Below are positions 36,724-58,780 of a DNA stretch of 64,000 bases, piece after piece; position 1 is the first letter of the stretch, and each line of letters begins with the position of its first letter. The notes beneath the pieces are model-generated. The model was given only the letters and a program-made list of their open reading frames with translations. It ran no database searches and was not told where the DNA came from. Made by a program: the position numbers and the translations under genes. This DNA is from Liolophura sinensis (Eukaryota; Mollusca; Polyplacophora; Chitonida; Chitonidae). The stretch covers positions 29,102,979-29,166,978 of the forward strand of contig NC_088302.1 of NCBI RefSeq assembly GCF_032854445.1, given 5' to 3'.

Positions 36724-38985
36724 GTACAAGCAAATATCATCAGAGACTCATTAGCAACTGATTACCACTTCTAGTACATAAAGCTATATACATCTCTGCT
36801 GCTCACCAACTGCTATATAGAACACACATTATGAATATCCCATGATTCAATGTGGAAAAATAGCCTCAGCTTTGTCACCAATCAGACTGTAACTATAACC
36901 AGCCTTCAATAATGAATTAACAAAACTGAAAAAATACACTGGCTTCTGCATGTCGAGAATAAATACAACTAATCCAAAGAGAGTTATTTCAATAACCAGA
37001 GCAAATATGACGATATGCAATATACTGAGCAGTCATGCCAACACAGCACATTGTTTGCTTATCGTAACAATACAGAGGTCGGTAAAGATGACGATGTCTG
37101 CGTTAATTAAATATGTCGATCAACATGCCCACATTCTCTCTAGCCATTTGGACATTTTCCAATTTATAGGTATTCCACTCCTCCTAACCTGAATATGAAA
37201 AAGTACATGTATCTATATTCTGAGCAGTTTAACATTTAAACAGAACATTATCTGTGGACATAGAAAAAGTACTTTCTATATACAGGAACCTTAATCACCA
37301 ATATTTTGTTACTGCAGCCTAAAAGTATGACATTCAGTTCTCATCTCAGCCACTGTTATAGACAAGTTATAGATGAGCTTTGTAAAGTTTACATATTATT
37401 GAAATCCAAATCTTTTTCCAAAAAGCACAATCAGACAAGATCAAGTTTACCTTGAACTTACACTATCTTCGAAAATGGCAAAGGGATCAATTGTTTCATT
37501 AACTGGTGTTCACACCAAACAGCATTCTTTTACATACACAAGTGCAATCAATCACCTAGCATTGGATTAATCTTCTAATACTTTTCCAGGCTAAATAGAA
37601 ATCTGAGAGAGAAGTGAAACACTAATTTGTTTAAGGCCCATCTAGGTTCTTCAGCCGCTTTAACCATTTTTCATATCTTGTCATCTTCTAGCAAAGAATA
37701 TGCTGACAGATCAAAGTGTGTCTGACAACCACATCATTCTGCTGGAGTTGACAAAACCTTCTCAGTCATGTCAGTGCATAGATCCACTTCTACAGAAGCC
37801 CAGCGAAGTGGGTGTGAAAGTTACAGCAATGGCATGCTACAAAGATCCTTTAAAAGGCCTGTATAACGTTGCCGTGTTTAAAATCCTTAATACCAAATGA
37901 CTGCACATGCATTTGAGAAATACAAAATGCAGAATAGTCCATTACGTGGGCTATCAACAGCTCACATGGACAGGCTGTTTGCTACACCCTGTCCATGTAG
38001 CATGGCCTTATGGCCCCACATGGTACTGGTTTTCAGGACGATTATTGCAACAAACTTTGAGTAAAACTCCTGTGTGATAAATACCACACAGGATAATGCA
38101 GAGTGGAGTTTAAATACTACATTATATATAATAATGATTGAAAAATGTGAGAGACGGTCCATGAGTCTCCTTCAGCTAAGCTTATAAATTATGGTATTTA
38201 AACTTCACCATGCGACGTTCCATGGATTCTTGATATTGATAGCCCTGTCTGAATAATATGGAATTATGTGTGTATCATCTCATTTTAACAAGAGAATAAC
38301 ATTATTATAAATAATAATAATAAACATCATGCATGTATATCTGTATTAAAGGTTGGGTTCAGGTACCATAAAGCCATAATGTGGTATTATTTCTCGTGAT
38401 GAACTAAATCAACAGTTCACTGACACTGGGAACATTCATACCCTGCAGTATCCTGTTCAAATTTCCAATCTTTCAAACCAGACACCATTCCAGCCATCTT
38501 ATACAAAATGTCCCAAAACTTGAAGATCATATTTCAAGTCTAGGCATACCCTCATATATTTATTTTAACCACGTGAAGTGAGGACGAGGCGTACAACACA
38601 AGTAGAGACAATCGGCTTTACCACCCCTTTCACCCCAAGTATTCTCTTTTAATATGAGAGGCAGGAATCAAATCAACCTACTCAGGAGCATGCAGTACAG
38701 ATTCTTATCATAAATGTCCTTGGCAGGAGCTGGAAATCATGTAGCGTAGATCATAGAATTCCCTATGCCACAATTCCCTAACCTCATACAGTGTGGCCAT
38801 ATTAAAACCACAGGATGACGTGCTTTGTGAGGGCACAGTCGTCTTAAAAGCTGTCTCTCCTACAGTAAACTCCAGAGTACAATGTTTAGTCTGAGTCACA
38901 TAAACTCTTCTCCCACAGCTGGGATAACTGTGTCTCTGTTCAGCCATGAATGACCACAGGAAGGTGGTCATTCAGTTGCCGTATG

Positions 38986-47995
<9,010 letters not shown>

Positions 47996-48352
47996 GTTGA
48001 CGGTTTTAGCACTGAGCACGCGCACTGTCTGGAATGACGTCACTTCTCCTACACGAACGCGACGACACTCCTTGTGCGCATGTTGGAATAATGGCAGTTA
48101 GAAACTCGGGTGTTATCAAACGCTTTTTGTTCGAGTAAAATAACAGTTTCTGCGAAAGAAATCATATTGTGGTTGCTTTTTATGATATATTGATTTATAG
48201 TAGCAGTTTTATTTTGTAACTATATCGGTAGATAACCTCATGCCGACCTTTGTGTAGGCAAAACAAGGATTCTTGCGTATTTGATAGAGGCAGCGATGCA
48301 ACTTACATTGAACTCTGTTTAAACCAGTGACTGGGCGCAGTTTAACTTCAAG
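47996..48352. promoter_or_regulatory. Bidirectional promoter of COPS2 and DDA1
   Basis: 357 bp separate the COPS2 start codon (minus) from the DDA1 start codon (plus). The segment near COPS2 is rich in CpG and contains a perfect CRE palindrome TGACGTCA at 48035-48042. No TATA box was recognised in a fitting place. Confidence 0.8.
48035..48042. promoter_or_regulatory. CRE/ATF site in the shared promoter
   Basis: Exact 8-bp palindrome TGACGTCA, 40 bp upstream of the COPS2 ATG and 310 bp upstream of the DDA1 ATG. A CREB/ATF site in vertebrates; function here is inferred. Confidence 0.5.
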
Positions 48353-48361
48353 ATGGCGAGT
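48349..48361 (+). promoter_or_regulatory. DDA1: TISU-like initiator overlapping a GC 5' splice site
   Basis: CAAGATGGCGAGT: the first ten bases fit the TISU (SAASATGGCGGC) initiator and YY1 core. The bases after ATG, GCGAGT, match the U1 consensus except for C in place of T at +2. Splicing ATG to the next exon (GCCGAC...) gives MADFLKGL, the conserved DDA1 start. A plain GT donor at 48360 would put that exon out of frame. Confidence 0.6.
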
Positions 48362-51288
48362 ATTTTAATGTTTATGGACACATTTAGCCTTTTAAATGTC
48401 TGCTGTATCTGCCATACTTGTCATGAACCATCTTTTCCCCAATGGCGATGTTTTAAAGGATGCTTGCAATTGTTTCTGCCCTCACACTCACTCATGTTTG
48501 TAATCCGTGTACATTATCTTTTCAGGCCGACTTTCTGAAAGGGTTGCCCTCTTACAACGAGACAAACTTTACAAGGTTTCACCAAGATTCGAGCTGTAAA
48601 ACAACGGTAAAGTATACGATATCAAGTTTTCGTTCTAACAGTCAACGTGTTTTATGGAGTATTCCTATCTCGGATGTATTCTCTTATAGGATATACGTTA
48701 TTACTTGTCCGTCTCACAGCTTGACGTTGAAATGTTTGCCACCAGGGCAGAAAAATCCCAGTATCCTTCACACAGTAAGATTCATAGTTAAGGGCTCACA
48801 GTTGCACTCAGGAGAGACAGTCGTTTGTTATTAATTTATCACACACATATACATTTGTAAAGGGGGGCCTCTGTAGCCCAACGCTAATCTGGACGTTCCT
48901 ACGCCCAGCATCGGTCATACAGACTTCCACCCGGACAACTTCACTTAAAAAAAAAAAACGGCTCGAACCCAACCTTATTTTTGCTATCCATCGATTCCCT
49001 GAAAGGCGGGAAGTGTGATATGTCAAAGCCAGCATTGATAAGCTATTTTTCAGCAGTTATCCAGCTGTGTAAACAACTGAAGTCAACGTCTGCCATGGTG
49101 GGATTTTTTGTTTTTTTCATTGGGCAGGGTAATGGGCTGCAAAAATTTTAGCCCACCCAACATTCTATTTACAGGACATGCAATTCTGTGGTACCTTGAA
49201 ATGAGGTAAGGTTTGACCCATTTTGTTTAGTGAAATTCTCTCCATGGAAGTCTATATGACCAAAGCTGGGCGTTACAGTAGGAACGTCCAGCTTAGCTTT
49301 GGGCTAGGACTGTGTGGTTGAAGTGGTTGCCTTGCCAGCACAGGGCAATGACCCAGGGCTAGGAACCTTTCACCCACGACCAATGCAGTCATCTCTCTGG
49401 CTATACATGGGAAGGTCTAGCATCAACCTGCTCTGCCCAGTTTTCTCCCAACATAATACTGACCCCAGATTACAGATGAAATATTCTTGAGTATGTTGTG
49501 AAACACCAATCAAATAAGTAAGTAAATTTGTGAAGGCTTCTGTCTATAACTTCTAAAACTAGTTGTTGAGTAATGTACCCGAAACTCTCTTTCGAAGCAA
49601 CGCAGTTTTGAGAGTTATGGAGGGAAAAGCCTTGAATGTGTCAGATTCATGGTAAGAAATGTTTTTTTGCTTTTCAGCATCCTATGCAAGTTTGTGTTTA
49701 ACGGAGTAAGAGCATGATGTATTTCAATGTTATTTGCTGTAGGTACGGAGACCTGGTGTGTATATATCAACTAAGGATCATCCCTGTGAACAAGGTAAAC
49801 AGTTTTGGCTATGATAAAGATATAGGAAATTCAGGTGCAGATGTTGCAAGTAACATTTGTACAGCATGCCACAAAACTCCCAAGAAGAGCTTATTCATTT
49901 TATTAAATAGTATATATTCTGTTCCAGTAATTTCCTGCAGAATGTCCATTGTTTAATGATTTTTAGATGGCTCAGTTGTCTGGTGTGTAAAGATGTAGCT
50001 TCTGTCCCACACCACAGTTGTATTGGGAAAGACACATGTGACACAACTGCCCAGCTCTGCAGCTAGTCTTAAGTTAACAACTCTGGTCGAATACTTCAAC
50101 TCAGGTGAAAATGACTGATCTCCACTGTGAGTTAAAAATAACTAATGACTGCAACTGAAACTAGTCAAAATATTCCAGGTAGAAAACTTGATGCTGACGT
50201 ACCATGTTGCCCTTCAAGTTAGTCTGTCAGGTGAACAAGTTAGATTGGGAACAGGCTTATCAGTTATTATATATCAGTGTGTCGATTGGTTGATTACCAG
50301 TATATCAGTCATCACTTAAGCCTACTTGTATTTGTCAGACATTTCCACTTAATCCATAGTCTCATCCTTTGAACGTTACAATAACAGGGCTTGAAGGGGT
50401 GAAACTTCGTCTTACTGTTTATACGAACAACAACAACATCAAAATGTCGAACTGTGTGGATCTTCAACGTTTTCATTTGTTTGTTTTTTTTTTTTTTGGA
50501 ATTGCCTCCAAAGTTACTTTGTACCTTCTCACCAGAGTTATCTCACTGGAGGGCAGATATGTGTGCTACTTGAATAATTCAGAACACTCTCTCCAGAGAG
50601 CTTTCTCACTGGTGGGTAAGTGTGTGCTACTTGAATGTCTCGGCTTGTTCTCACCCGAGAGCTTTCTCACTGCCTGGCAATTGTACGTGTATTTTCATGA
50701 CTAATTATGTTGATGTACATTTGTTCCTCCACAGTTATTACAACAGAGAAGACCAATATTCTACTGAGGTATCTACATCAACAGTGGGATAAAAGGGTAG
50801 GTTTTACTCTTGGAAAATAACATTTATTTATTTATGATACTGACCGTATAAAATACCCTTACTGTTATTTATTTAATTGGTGTTTTGTTTTGCGCTTTAC
50901 TTATACGACAGCAGCTAGCATTACATGCATGGTGGGATAAAACTGGGCAGAGCCCAGGGGAAGCCACGCCCATCTGCAGGTTGCTGGCTGACATTCCCAC
51001 ATACACTGGCTGATTTAGCCTCTGGTTACAAAGCTTCAAGTGTAATGACAGTCTCTCTGTGGAAGATATATTTGATTTGTGACAATGTGAACATAAAATA
51101 ACTGATAAAGTATTGAAGCAACAATTTATTTTAGATATGTATTTATGCCATTGACAAGTCTTGTTTTCTGTTATCTTTTGTAGAATGCAAATAAGAGGGA
51201 CTCAAATAAGGCAAATTTAGATACAGTTGAAGGAAACAACAGCCAAAAAGTACCTAGATTAAGTCAACAAGGGAGCAGCAATTCATGA
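48353..51288 (+). CDS. DDA1: DET1- and DDB1-associated protein 1 (DDA1)
   Basis: DDA1 is a small subunit that binds DDB1 in CUL4 E3 ubiquitin ligases such as DET1-COP1. Exons: 48353-48355 (ATG only), 48526-48606, 49743-49794, 50735-50796, 51184-51288; phases agree and give 100 residues (human 102). Conserved parts: [19 protein letters not shown], then [16 protein letters not shown], then [18 protein letters not shown], then a polar, charged C-terminus. The third exon is easily missed because another frame is also open there. The first exon is inferred from homology and the GC donor; a GT-AG alternative that keeps the frame was not found. An array of about 60-bp duplicated units (50527-50690) and two family B SINEs lie in its introns. 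It shares a promoter with COPS2. Confidence 0.92.
49314..49528 (+). repeat. SINE, family B, full-length
   Basis: Head (TGGTTGAAGTGGTTGCCTTG), body (GGGAAGGTCTAGCATCAACC) and complete tail (ATTCTTGAGTATGTTGTGAA, ACACCAATCAAATAAGTAAG). In the DDA1 intron 48607-49742, same sense as the gene. Confidence 0.85.
50527..50690. repeat. Short tandem duplication in a DDA1 intron
   Basis: Diverged units of about 60 bp sharing AGAGCTTTCTCACTG and GTGTGCTACTTGAAT. It ends about 45 bp upstream of the exon at 50735. Confidence 0.75.
50864..51010 (-). repeat. SINE, family B (3' part)
   Basis: TTATTTAATTGGTGTTTTGT, ACGACAGCAGCTAGCATTAC, CCATCTGCAGGTTGCTGGCT. In the last DDA1 intron, antisense to the gene. 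Confidence 0.8.
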
Positions 51289-54200
51289 AAAGTTCTGTGT
51301 GGGCAAAGGAATATTCGTCTCCATGTGTGTGAAGACAAAACTACAAGAGACCATGGCCAGTTGTTGTGAGCTTGGGACTGGGAACTTGATCCCTGTGAGC
51401 TGTGCCAACACATCTCTGTGCAGAGACACACTGTTAAAACAGCTTGTAGTGCTCAACAATAACAACAGAACAGTGACCCAGTGGTCCAGTTTTAAACGTG
51501 AAACAAGGTGGACATTTTGTTCAGTGGCTAGTTCAGTGGTTCTTGTATGTGAATGCTTTACTGCCCTATGTGAACAGCTAGAAAATCCATTTGATCTGAC
51601 ATGAGCTCTGATGGTAATCTGTGTACCTAAAGCTAAACATTGGCTGCATTTCGAATTGGTGAAGTTCAAGGGTTCACAGCATGGTTGATTTATTCAGTCT
51701 GTACTATACAATTGTCTCAAAGGCTGCAAATGCTGTAGTTTTGTTGTAAAAGTGTTTTTTGAATAGACGACCTCTCCTGATATATGAAAGTATGGAATTT
51801 TGTAGGTCAGACTATTTTCTCTGTCAGTAAGCAGATCTGCATCAGTTATATCCTGCGGTGTGTAGGGGACTATGAACCGCAGTTTTGACTTCTCCAAGTG
51901 TTGCTGTTAAGTGAAAGAGAATGAACCTTTGATGTTTCTTTTAATTGTGAAAATGAAAGTACAAAAACTTGGATTTACATCACTGGCATCTGACCTTGTC
52001 AGTGTGATCCATATTAAAGCAGGCCACAGAACTGAAGCATTTAAAAAACTCAATATTTATATATAGTTTCCAGTTCCATTAATGTTCACTTATTTTGTTT
52101 CCATTCAAAGCTTTTATCTAACTCAAGACACTCGTAAGAGATGTTCTTCTTTCAATTTGTTAAAATCAAAGTAGTGTTAACCAAGTCCCCATTTCTCTGT
52201 AGGTTGAAAGTTGCATTTTAGATCCTGAGTTCAAACTTATGACATACACATGTTATAGTAAAATACACGAACTGATATTAGGTCAGCTGTATTATATGCT
52301 GGCTATTAAAAATTACGACTTAAGTTTTTGGAAAGGATTTCTAAGTTAGGCTAAGTTTATTGTAACTACCAACAACATATAGTATATATAGTCATGACAG
52401 TTAAAATTGTCCTATCCTGCAATCGCTTCTTTGAACTGATCAAGGAATTTGTGCCAAATATTAAAACTGGTAAGCCAGTTTGACTTGGGCATAAATCTTG
52501 TTTGCATAGGTAGTCGACGTTAACATAATAGAAATATTGTTTCCCTACAAAAACAGTAATAACCGTAGGCCTCATTGGAGATGTGACATTTATCTAGCGT
52601 GAGATTAAACTGAATGAATTTGGATTATGAACCCCTTAGAAGACAGGCAAACCATATATCATTTATACATTGGGCATTTTCAGGACGTGTCTTGCAATGT
52701 GGAGGCTTGCATTTGAGAGCTTACTGTATATCTGCGTAAATAAAAAATCATTAGATTAGGGGAAGTGGGGGGTGGGGGTGGGGGTTGTAAATGTTCTGTG
52801 TGGTGTACAGCTTTGAATACTATGCAGCATTTAAATATAAGAAGTAGCCATATTTTTGTGAGTACAAATGCTTCCCCCATAACAAAAACCTTGTCTAGCA
52901 TTTTATTTTATGTTTGATTTGAAATTGCTAATTTTTCACTCCTATGTTACATGTAAAATGATTTTTACACAAAAACTTTACACAACCATCAAGTCAGAAC
53001 GTACTTTTCCTTGTGAATCCTATAGATATGATAGATTTTTTAAGCAAAAGACAGCAAACGTGGAATATTAAATAATGTTGAATAATCTTCCAAAAATGTG
53101 CTTTCAAAACTTTTTGCCACTCTCTCCTTTGATACAGCTTTTAATTGATTGAATAGTACCATAAACAAAAGGATAGATCTTTGTGTGCTGATTTACTTTT
53201 GAGAGCATTTGCCCAAATAGCTGTGCTCTTTCCTGTAAAAGAAAGCTTTAGCTGGATTATAAATCTTCTGTATGAATATATCTGAAATACATGTATAACT
53301 GTTACATATGTAAATACTCTTAATGATAAATAGCTCAACATATTTTGTGTATATATTAAAATGTCAATATTTGTTTTGACCGTTGCATACGCTGTATGTA
53401 TTTTTCTGTTCTGACATTTCGTGACTGTCTTGTCCTTGATTCTGTGTCATTTTTTGTTTTGTTTTTTGTCATTCCACTACATGTATATGTCTTGTAAATC
53501 TTCTTTTGTTTTTTTTTTTTGTGGTTTTCTTTTTGCCCTAAAATCTTTTTGAAGTTATGGGCTTTTTCGACACGTCAACAGATTCCTGCGGATTTTAACC
53601 AAAACATCTTGGTAGAGAAAGAGGGTATATTCCTTGTGATTTTGGACCACGATAGCTATAGAACAGTTATGACTAACTCTAAAATAACAGTTGTATTTAA
53701 CTAGTTACCGCTAGGTAGCCATATACTTCCAGCATCGAAGTCATTAATGCATTCATAGTGAAAAGCCCTAACAGATTTCACCAACTGTGATGTAGCAGGT
53801 TGCAGATGCAAAACTTAACGTTCTCTCTCGGATCAAATAATGCAGTGGTGAAATCTTTGATCAGAAGGCAGAAATTGGACAACAGAATTTCTTTGCCATA
53901 TGTACTACTTAGAGATTTTAGTGTTGTATATTTCAAAGATTTTAGTGTTGGCTAGATAGCTTATGGACTCTTTCTATTTTTTTCTTTCTGTTTTATTTTA
54001 TATTAAAATTTTATGCAAATGTGTGTTTGGAGGAAAACAAGTATTGAATGTAATTACATGTGTTCTGTTCTTTGGTCTATCACTTGTGGTAAAGCTTTCA
54101 TTAATTAGTTGGCAAAGTCGTGCTTCTTCCTATTTTCATATAAAAATTGAGTTAATAAAATTACAGATAATTAACAGATGAATGTGCTTGAGATCAAATT

Positions 54201-54536
54201 AAGGAATTGACCATATAGACATGGGGATTTCATCAGCCTCAGTCTCGAAATACACTGCCATTACTTTTTTGTTGTTTTTTTTTTTTTTTTACAATTTTTG
54301 CAACTGAGGTATGTCAAGCCTTAACCATGCTGTGGTTACTTAAGCGGCTAGAAACCAGCATACATCAAGTCGAAACATTCCAGCAAAAGGCCAACATACG
54401 AAAGGCTCAATCAAACATTGATCTACTATTGATCTAATCAGCTCTTCTGAGAATAACAATACATGTACTTGTCAGCTAAGAGATCTTACTGGTTAAGTAC
54501 TGGTAATGCACCTAATTAAAGTTTAACAGTTTTTCA

Positions 54537-54700
54537 AGTGACACATTTTGCTTCATCCAGACTGATTCATCCACCTGATAGGGCCACTAAAGAGGGGTTT
54601 TTTGGCATTGAGAGTATAATTTTAAAGCCCTTATATGCTTCTGAAAGTCCATTTTTATTTCAAACTCTAGCTGGAATACAGCATTCCTTCTCTTCCTGCC
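54537..54700. repeat. Dispersed repeat, copy 2
   Basis: Partner of 23685-23860, with GACACATTTTGCTTCATCCA, GATTCATCCACCTGATAGGG and TATATGCTTCTGAAAGTCCA in the same order. Confidence 0.65.
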
Positions 54701-56376
54701 TTAGACCAATTAAGCGGTGTGTTAGAAACAGGTCTTGGTGGTTCAACAGTTGTTCATGAAGAGTGTTCATACAAAGTGCTGGGCCACTTTCACAAAACTT
54801 TGTGAATCAGTTTTTACTTTTCTCCTAAATGATGTTGCCTTATGTCACTATAACCCAGACGTCAGTTGTGAAAAAAAAGTTACAAAAAATGTGACTTACG
54901 AAGTTGTGTGAAAGTGTCCCCTGTCCAGTGTTCTGTACCTGCAAATCTGGGGGGTTAAACTCAAAACTGTCATAACAAGGGTAGTGGACTCACAGTTACT
55001 GGTGTGGGTGTAGAACCTGAAGACTGAATGATTGTAATGATTGTAGTTTTTATTGTGACTCAAGATTTTGTAGCTATCTAGAAGTTACAAATTTATAACT
55101 AAATAGCCATGTCATGGAGCTACATGTAAGCAATAGTTTGGTAGTACATATATATATATAAACTGTATTGCAGATTTTATTTGCTAGCAATTTATGCCCA
55201 GACAATGTTGACTGTACTGAGATCAGTTCTCCCAGATTTGCCTCCAAATTATAATTATGTACACCTGAAAGCTAAGCTTTGAACTAGTGTGTGAAATTTC
55301 TGTTGTATTTAATTCACTCATCTATATGTACCAACACTAGAATGTATTCTGACTCCTTTCAGTTGCATTGATGCTTGATGTACTTCAACAGTTAATGTAG
55401 GTAAATTAGCCTATTTAAAAACATCCACCGTACAGCTGTCAGTTTCTCTGTTTATGCTGGGGTCTTCCCATGCAGTGGTCATGCTGTTTGGCAGTTACTG
55501 TTAGATTGTGTACATTTTGTTTTACCTGTTTGTAGATGTGTTTTTATGATGTACAAGTGTCAGACAACTTCATTTGTTTGGCTACAAGTTTGTACAGGTA
55601 AACAGCAAAGTCTTATTAAAGGGTAATGTGTAAGGTACACAATTACCAATGATACATTTCAACTGTGGACTCCTGATTAATATTTATTTTGATTGGAGTT
55701 TCATGCGGTTCTGAATATTTCACAGAACCTAATTCCTCAACTTTTTAGCATATGAGAGAGCAAATTTCAGCGCAATTTTTATTTTTAGCACACTGTTTGG
55801 ATTTTTATTACGTTTCCAGGCTTCGCTTGGAAGACTATTGTTCCCACTCAGATTATTTTTCTTCTTCTCTGATAACTGTTTTTTTTTTTCATTTTGCAAG
55901 AAAACTGGGTGTCACACCTGATAACTTTCTGCACACCATGACCAAATTGCTTGGAGCTGGAGTATATTACTTTACCCACCTGTGACCCATTTTTTTTTTC
56001 GCCATATTAGAGCAGTATGGAACTCTAAAAAAACTTCTTCAGAACTGCTGATCCAATTGCATTTAAAATTGATATGCATTACTGGGGTATCAGGATTGAA
56101 AATTCTAAAATCAGTCAAGAAATGTGAATTGGTCATTTTAGTAAAGTGATAACCTGTGGTTGAATTTTGAAGAAACAAGTTAGCAATTAGATGTAGTTTG
56201 GCCTGCTGAAGACAACCATGCTTTTAGTTTTTTCCTATGATGTATAGATTTTCTTTAAATTGCAATAAATGCTCATTTTAGTGTCATTTTTCAAATGTGA
56301 CGTGACATCGTAATACCTATGAAGTTGAAAATTGGTCAGTAAATAGATCAACTACAGATCTTCGTTTATGACTTTT

Positions 56377-56535
56377 GATTTATTTATTTATTTATTTGAT
56401 TGGTGTTTTACACGGTACCGAAGAATATTTCACTTATACGACGGCGGCCAGCATTATGGTGGGAGGAAACCGGACAGAGCCCGGGGGGAAACCCACGGCC
56501 ATCTGCAGGTTGCTGGCAGACCTTCCCACGTTGGA
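56377..56535 (-). repeat. SINE, family B (3' part)
   Basis: One of the best-preserved copies: (ATTT)n, GATTGGTGTTTTACACGGTA, ACGACGGCGGCCAGCATTAT, GGGAGGAAACCGGACAGAGC, CCATCTGCAGGTTGCTGGCA. It stops at CTTCCCACG. Confidence 0.9.
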
Positions 56536-57289
56536 TTTTTGAGCTACAACTGATAGTTTTGCCATTAAAATGCGTTTAAAAACTTTTTATTTTTATTCAT
56601 GGTCGGCTCCTAAGATTGCAATATGTCCAAAGCCGCTTTAGGTAGAAAAAACAGGCTTGGCAATTTTAACTGCGAACATAGGAAGCAGCTTTTGACGTGC
56701 TATCTGGCCAGTCACGTGATTTTGCAGCCATTTTGAATTTTATTAATAAGGGTAATCTATCTTTTTCCATAAATTGGCTATTGATCTTTAGGGGACATTT
56801 TCACTTGCAAGTTTTAGGTGGATCACCTTACATGTATGGTACAAAAACGTTTTGTTTGGTATGCAAGTTGTGCTGTAACTGACCACTGAATTTAGAAGTA
56901 GGTCAAGTCTAAACGCTGCTCAAAATGATTAAATAAACACAATGTCTAGTACTCCTTGACGTTAGGATTACGGATCTGTAAGAATTATTTTTGTATTTGA
57001 TATAGTTTTAAGGTTATGATAAAAAAAAGCATCAAAAGTATGAAGTATGACATAAACCCCCCTGCGTACATACATACCAAAACGGACAAACCCTTCCAGT
57101 CAAATAACACGGGAGCTTCGTGGTAAACTGCATGAAACCCATTCTCTGAACAGTGCTGGTTTCAGGGCGTGTATTCTAATTTTGTCTGGTGACAGGCGCA
57201 ATAGATCAAAGGAATAACCTCTCTATACATGTGGTCCAGCTCCGCTGTTTGAGCGCAATGTTTTTTTTTCTTTTCATTGTCTTTCACCA

Positions 57290-57450
57290 TAGCCCGCCAT
57301 AAGCCCATAGCAGTCACCAGTTCAAATCCAGTTCATTCCTTCCGATTATTGTTTTCTTTTTTTTTGTTCAAGTACCATGAAATTATTAGGCATTAGACTA
57401 CCACTCCTAGCAGCCTGGGGTTCAAATCCAGTCTACTCCTTACCATTCTT
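57290..57450. repeat. Two tRNA-like B-box segments in tandem
   Basis: AGTTCAAATCCAGTTCATTC followed by a T-rich run, and GGTTCAAATCCAGTCTACTC followed by another T-rich run, about 90 bp apart. They look like two decayed tRNA-derived pieces; no intact cloverleaf. Confidence 0.4.
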
Positions 57451-57719
57451 ACTTTTTTTTGAATTTTGATAATGTTTTCATGTATTCTTGTGTACGTGGC
57501 AACGCTGATTCCCATTCTGCTTTTGGATTTTGCTTATCTTTGTAAGTTTTTGAGATATGGTCAAAAAACTTCTCTCAACTACGTAATTTCAATGGTCTGT
57601 AACTCAAGAACTACGGTAGCTAAAAATGTGAAACTTTACCAAATTGTAGCCCAAGACATGCATTTTCTGATGGGATTTGACCTACGATCTATAGTTTTAT
57701 CGCTAGAAATATTTAAATG

Positions 57720-58215
57720 ACACCACCCTACTTCAGAAATAGAAATGTAAACCTGTGCATTTAACAAAGACTTTAGAGGCGACTGTGTATTACTATACAT
57801 GTGCTGCAGGTAACTTGTCACATAGGTTGGCCGCCTGTCACTCAGACCGAGAAATGAACAACTCTCCGTCCACTCCAAAGCTATCAACGGACAGTTTTGA
57901 ATGTTCGCACGCAAACCATCCGTGTTAGCAGTAATTTTGAACAATCCTGACGGCATTCCCCCATACCACCGTGCTATCACCAATAAAAGCCCAAAGCCAT
58001 GGCCAAATATACCAACAATTTCTATCCACACATATACCTTTAGTCATGACAAGCCCCAAAAAATGTAACTCTTATTAGGCCAAATTCAACCGTTAAAGAA
58101 GCATCGTGGTTTCCAGATTCTTTTCAGGTCTAGATATTACATACCCGTAAAGAAGAGACGGACTTTAGGATGCCGCACAGAAAAGTAACTACGAAACCAT
58201 ACGCCATGGCTGTGG
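57720..58215 (-). CDS. Weak candidate gene start: short membrane-protein-like ORF, two exons
   Basis: On the minus strand an ATG at 58215 begins MAYGFVVTFLCGILKSVSSL and is followed by a possible donor (CGG then GTATGT). A possible acceptor (GACTAAAG) near 58037 opens a frame VYVWIEIVGIFGHGFGLLLV, one hydrophobic segment, then a polar stretch with two Cys (NCPL, TESC). The layout loosely recalls four-pass claudin or PMP22-like proteins, but no signature is clear and no later exons were found. It may be chance. Confidence 0.2.
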
Positions 58216-58780
58216 ACTGGGGATCTTTTTCAAACAAAACAAGATAAAACACCGCTTATTCCTTCGAATTATTTAGACCAAGATGTCATATCTTTATAGT
58301 CTAATAACATATCCTGTTAGATGCATGCACTCTGTCCTCGCCCGCTCTCAAAACTGAACTGAGCGCAGGCAAACCAGATGGGACACTAGAGTGGGGGTGA
58401 TTGCACACCATGTGTCGAGCAATCTGACACGTACATACTTACCCAGGTGCGGTGATCGCCAAGGCCTAATACGGGCAAGACGCGGTAGTGATCTTCAGCA
58501 CTGAACGCATTGTATGTGATATCTGGTAGTGTGGGGGTGCAAACATATTTGATTATTTTTCATTTTTGTCCTGCTTTTTCTTCATGTTGTCTGTTTTTGT
58601 CAATACTGTTACAGTTTGTACATGCAAGTTGAATTTGTTGAATCGTCCGTTGTCCATGTACGTTGGCAGTTAAATCGAGCTATTTGTCGTTATGTTTGTT
58701 GGTATCTGTTGGTAAACAGACGCTTGCCAAAGCTTAATTTTTCCGATGATGGCAAATTAGTTTAGCGCATACTGTTTTTA

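Larger units (their letters stand above)
51289..57600. other. DDA1 3' UTR and gene-poor DNA
   Basis: No coding exon is recognised. Poly(A) signal candidates on plus are at 52739-52744, 54154-54159 and 56264-56269; which one ends DDA1 is unknown. ORFs of up to 128 codons at 51283-51669 overlap on both strands and resemble no family known to me. A SINE (56377-56535) and a dispersed repeat (54537-54700) are present. Confidence 0.6.

Noticed and set aside
48460..48834. Single-exon 124-codon ORF over DDA1 exon 2
   Set aside because: Its N-terminal part is intron sequence. Only 48526-48606 matches DDA1 and it has a donor at 48607.
49714..49956. Open frame [13 protein letters not shown] over DDA1 exon 3
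   Set aside because: The conserved frame is the other one ([16 protein letters not shown]), which also fits the splice phases on both sides.
51283..51669. Overlapping ORFs (101 and 128 codons) after the DDA1 stop
   Set aside because: They overlap on opposite strands, match no family I recognise and lie in the expected DDA1 3' UTR.
57466..57720. 84-codon plus-strand ORF
   Set aside because: No recognisable domain and it lies among decayed repeat pieces. Chance ORF is the simpler reading.
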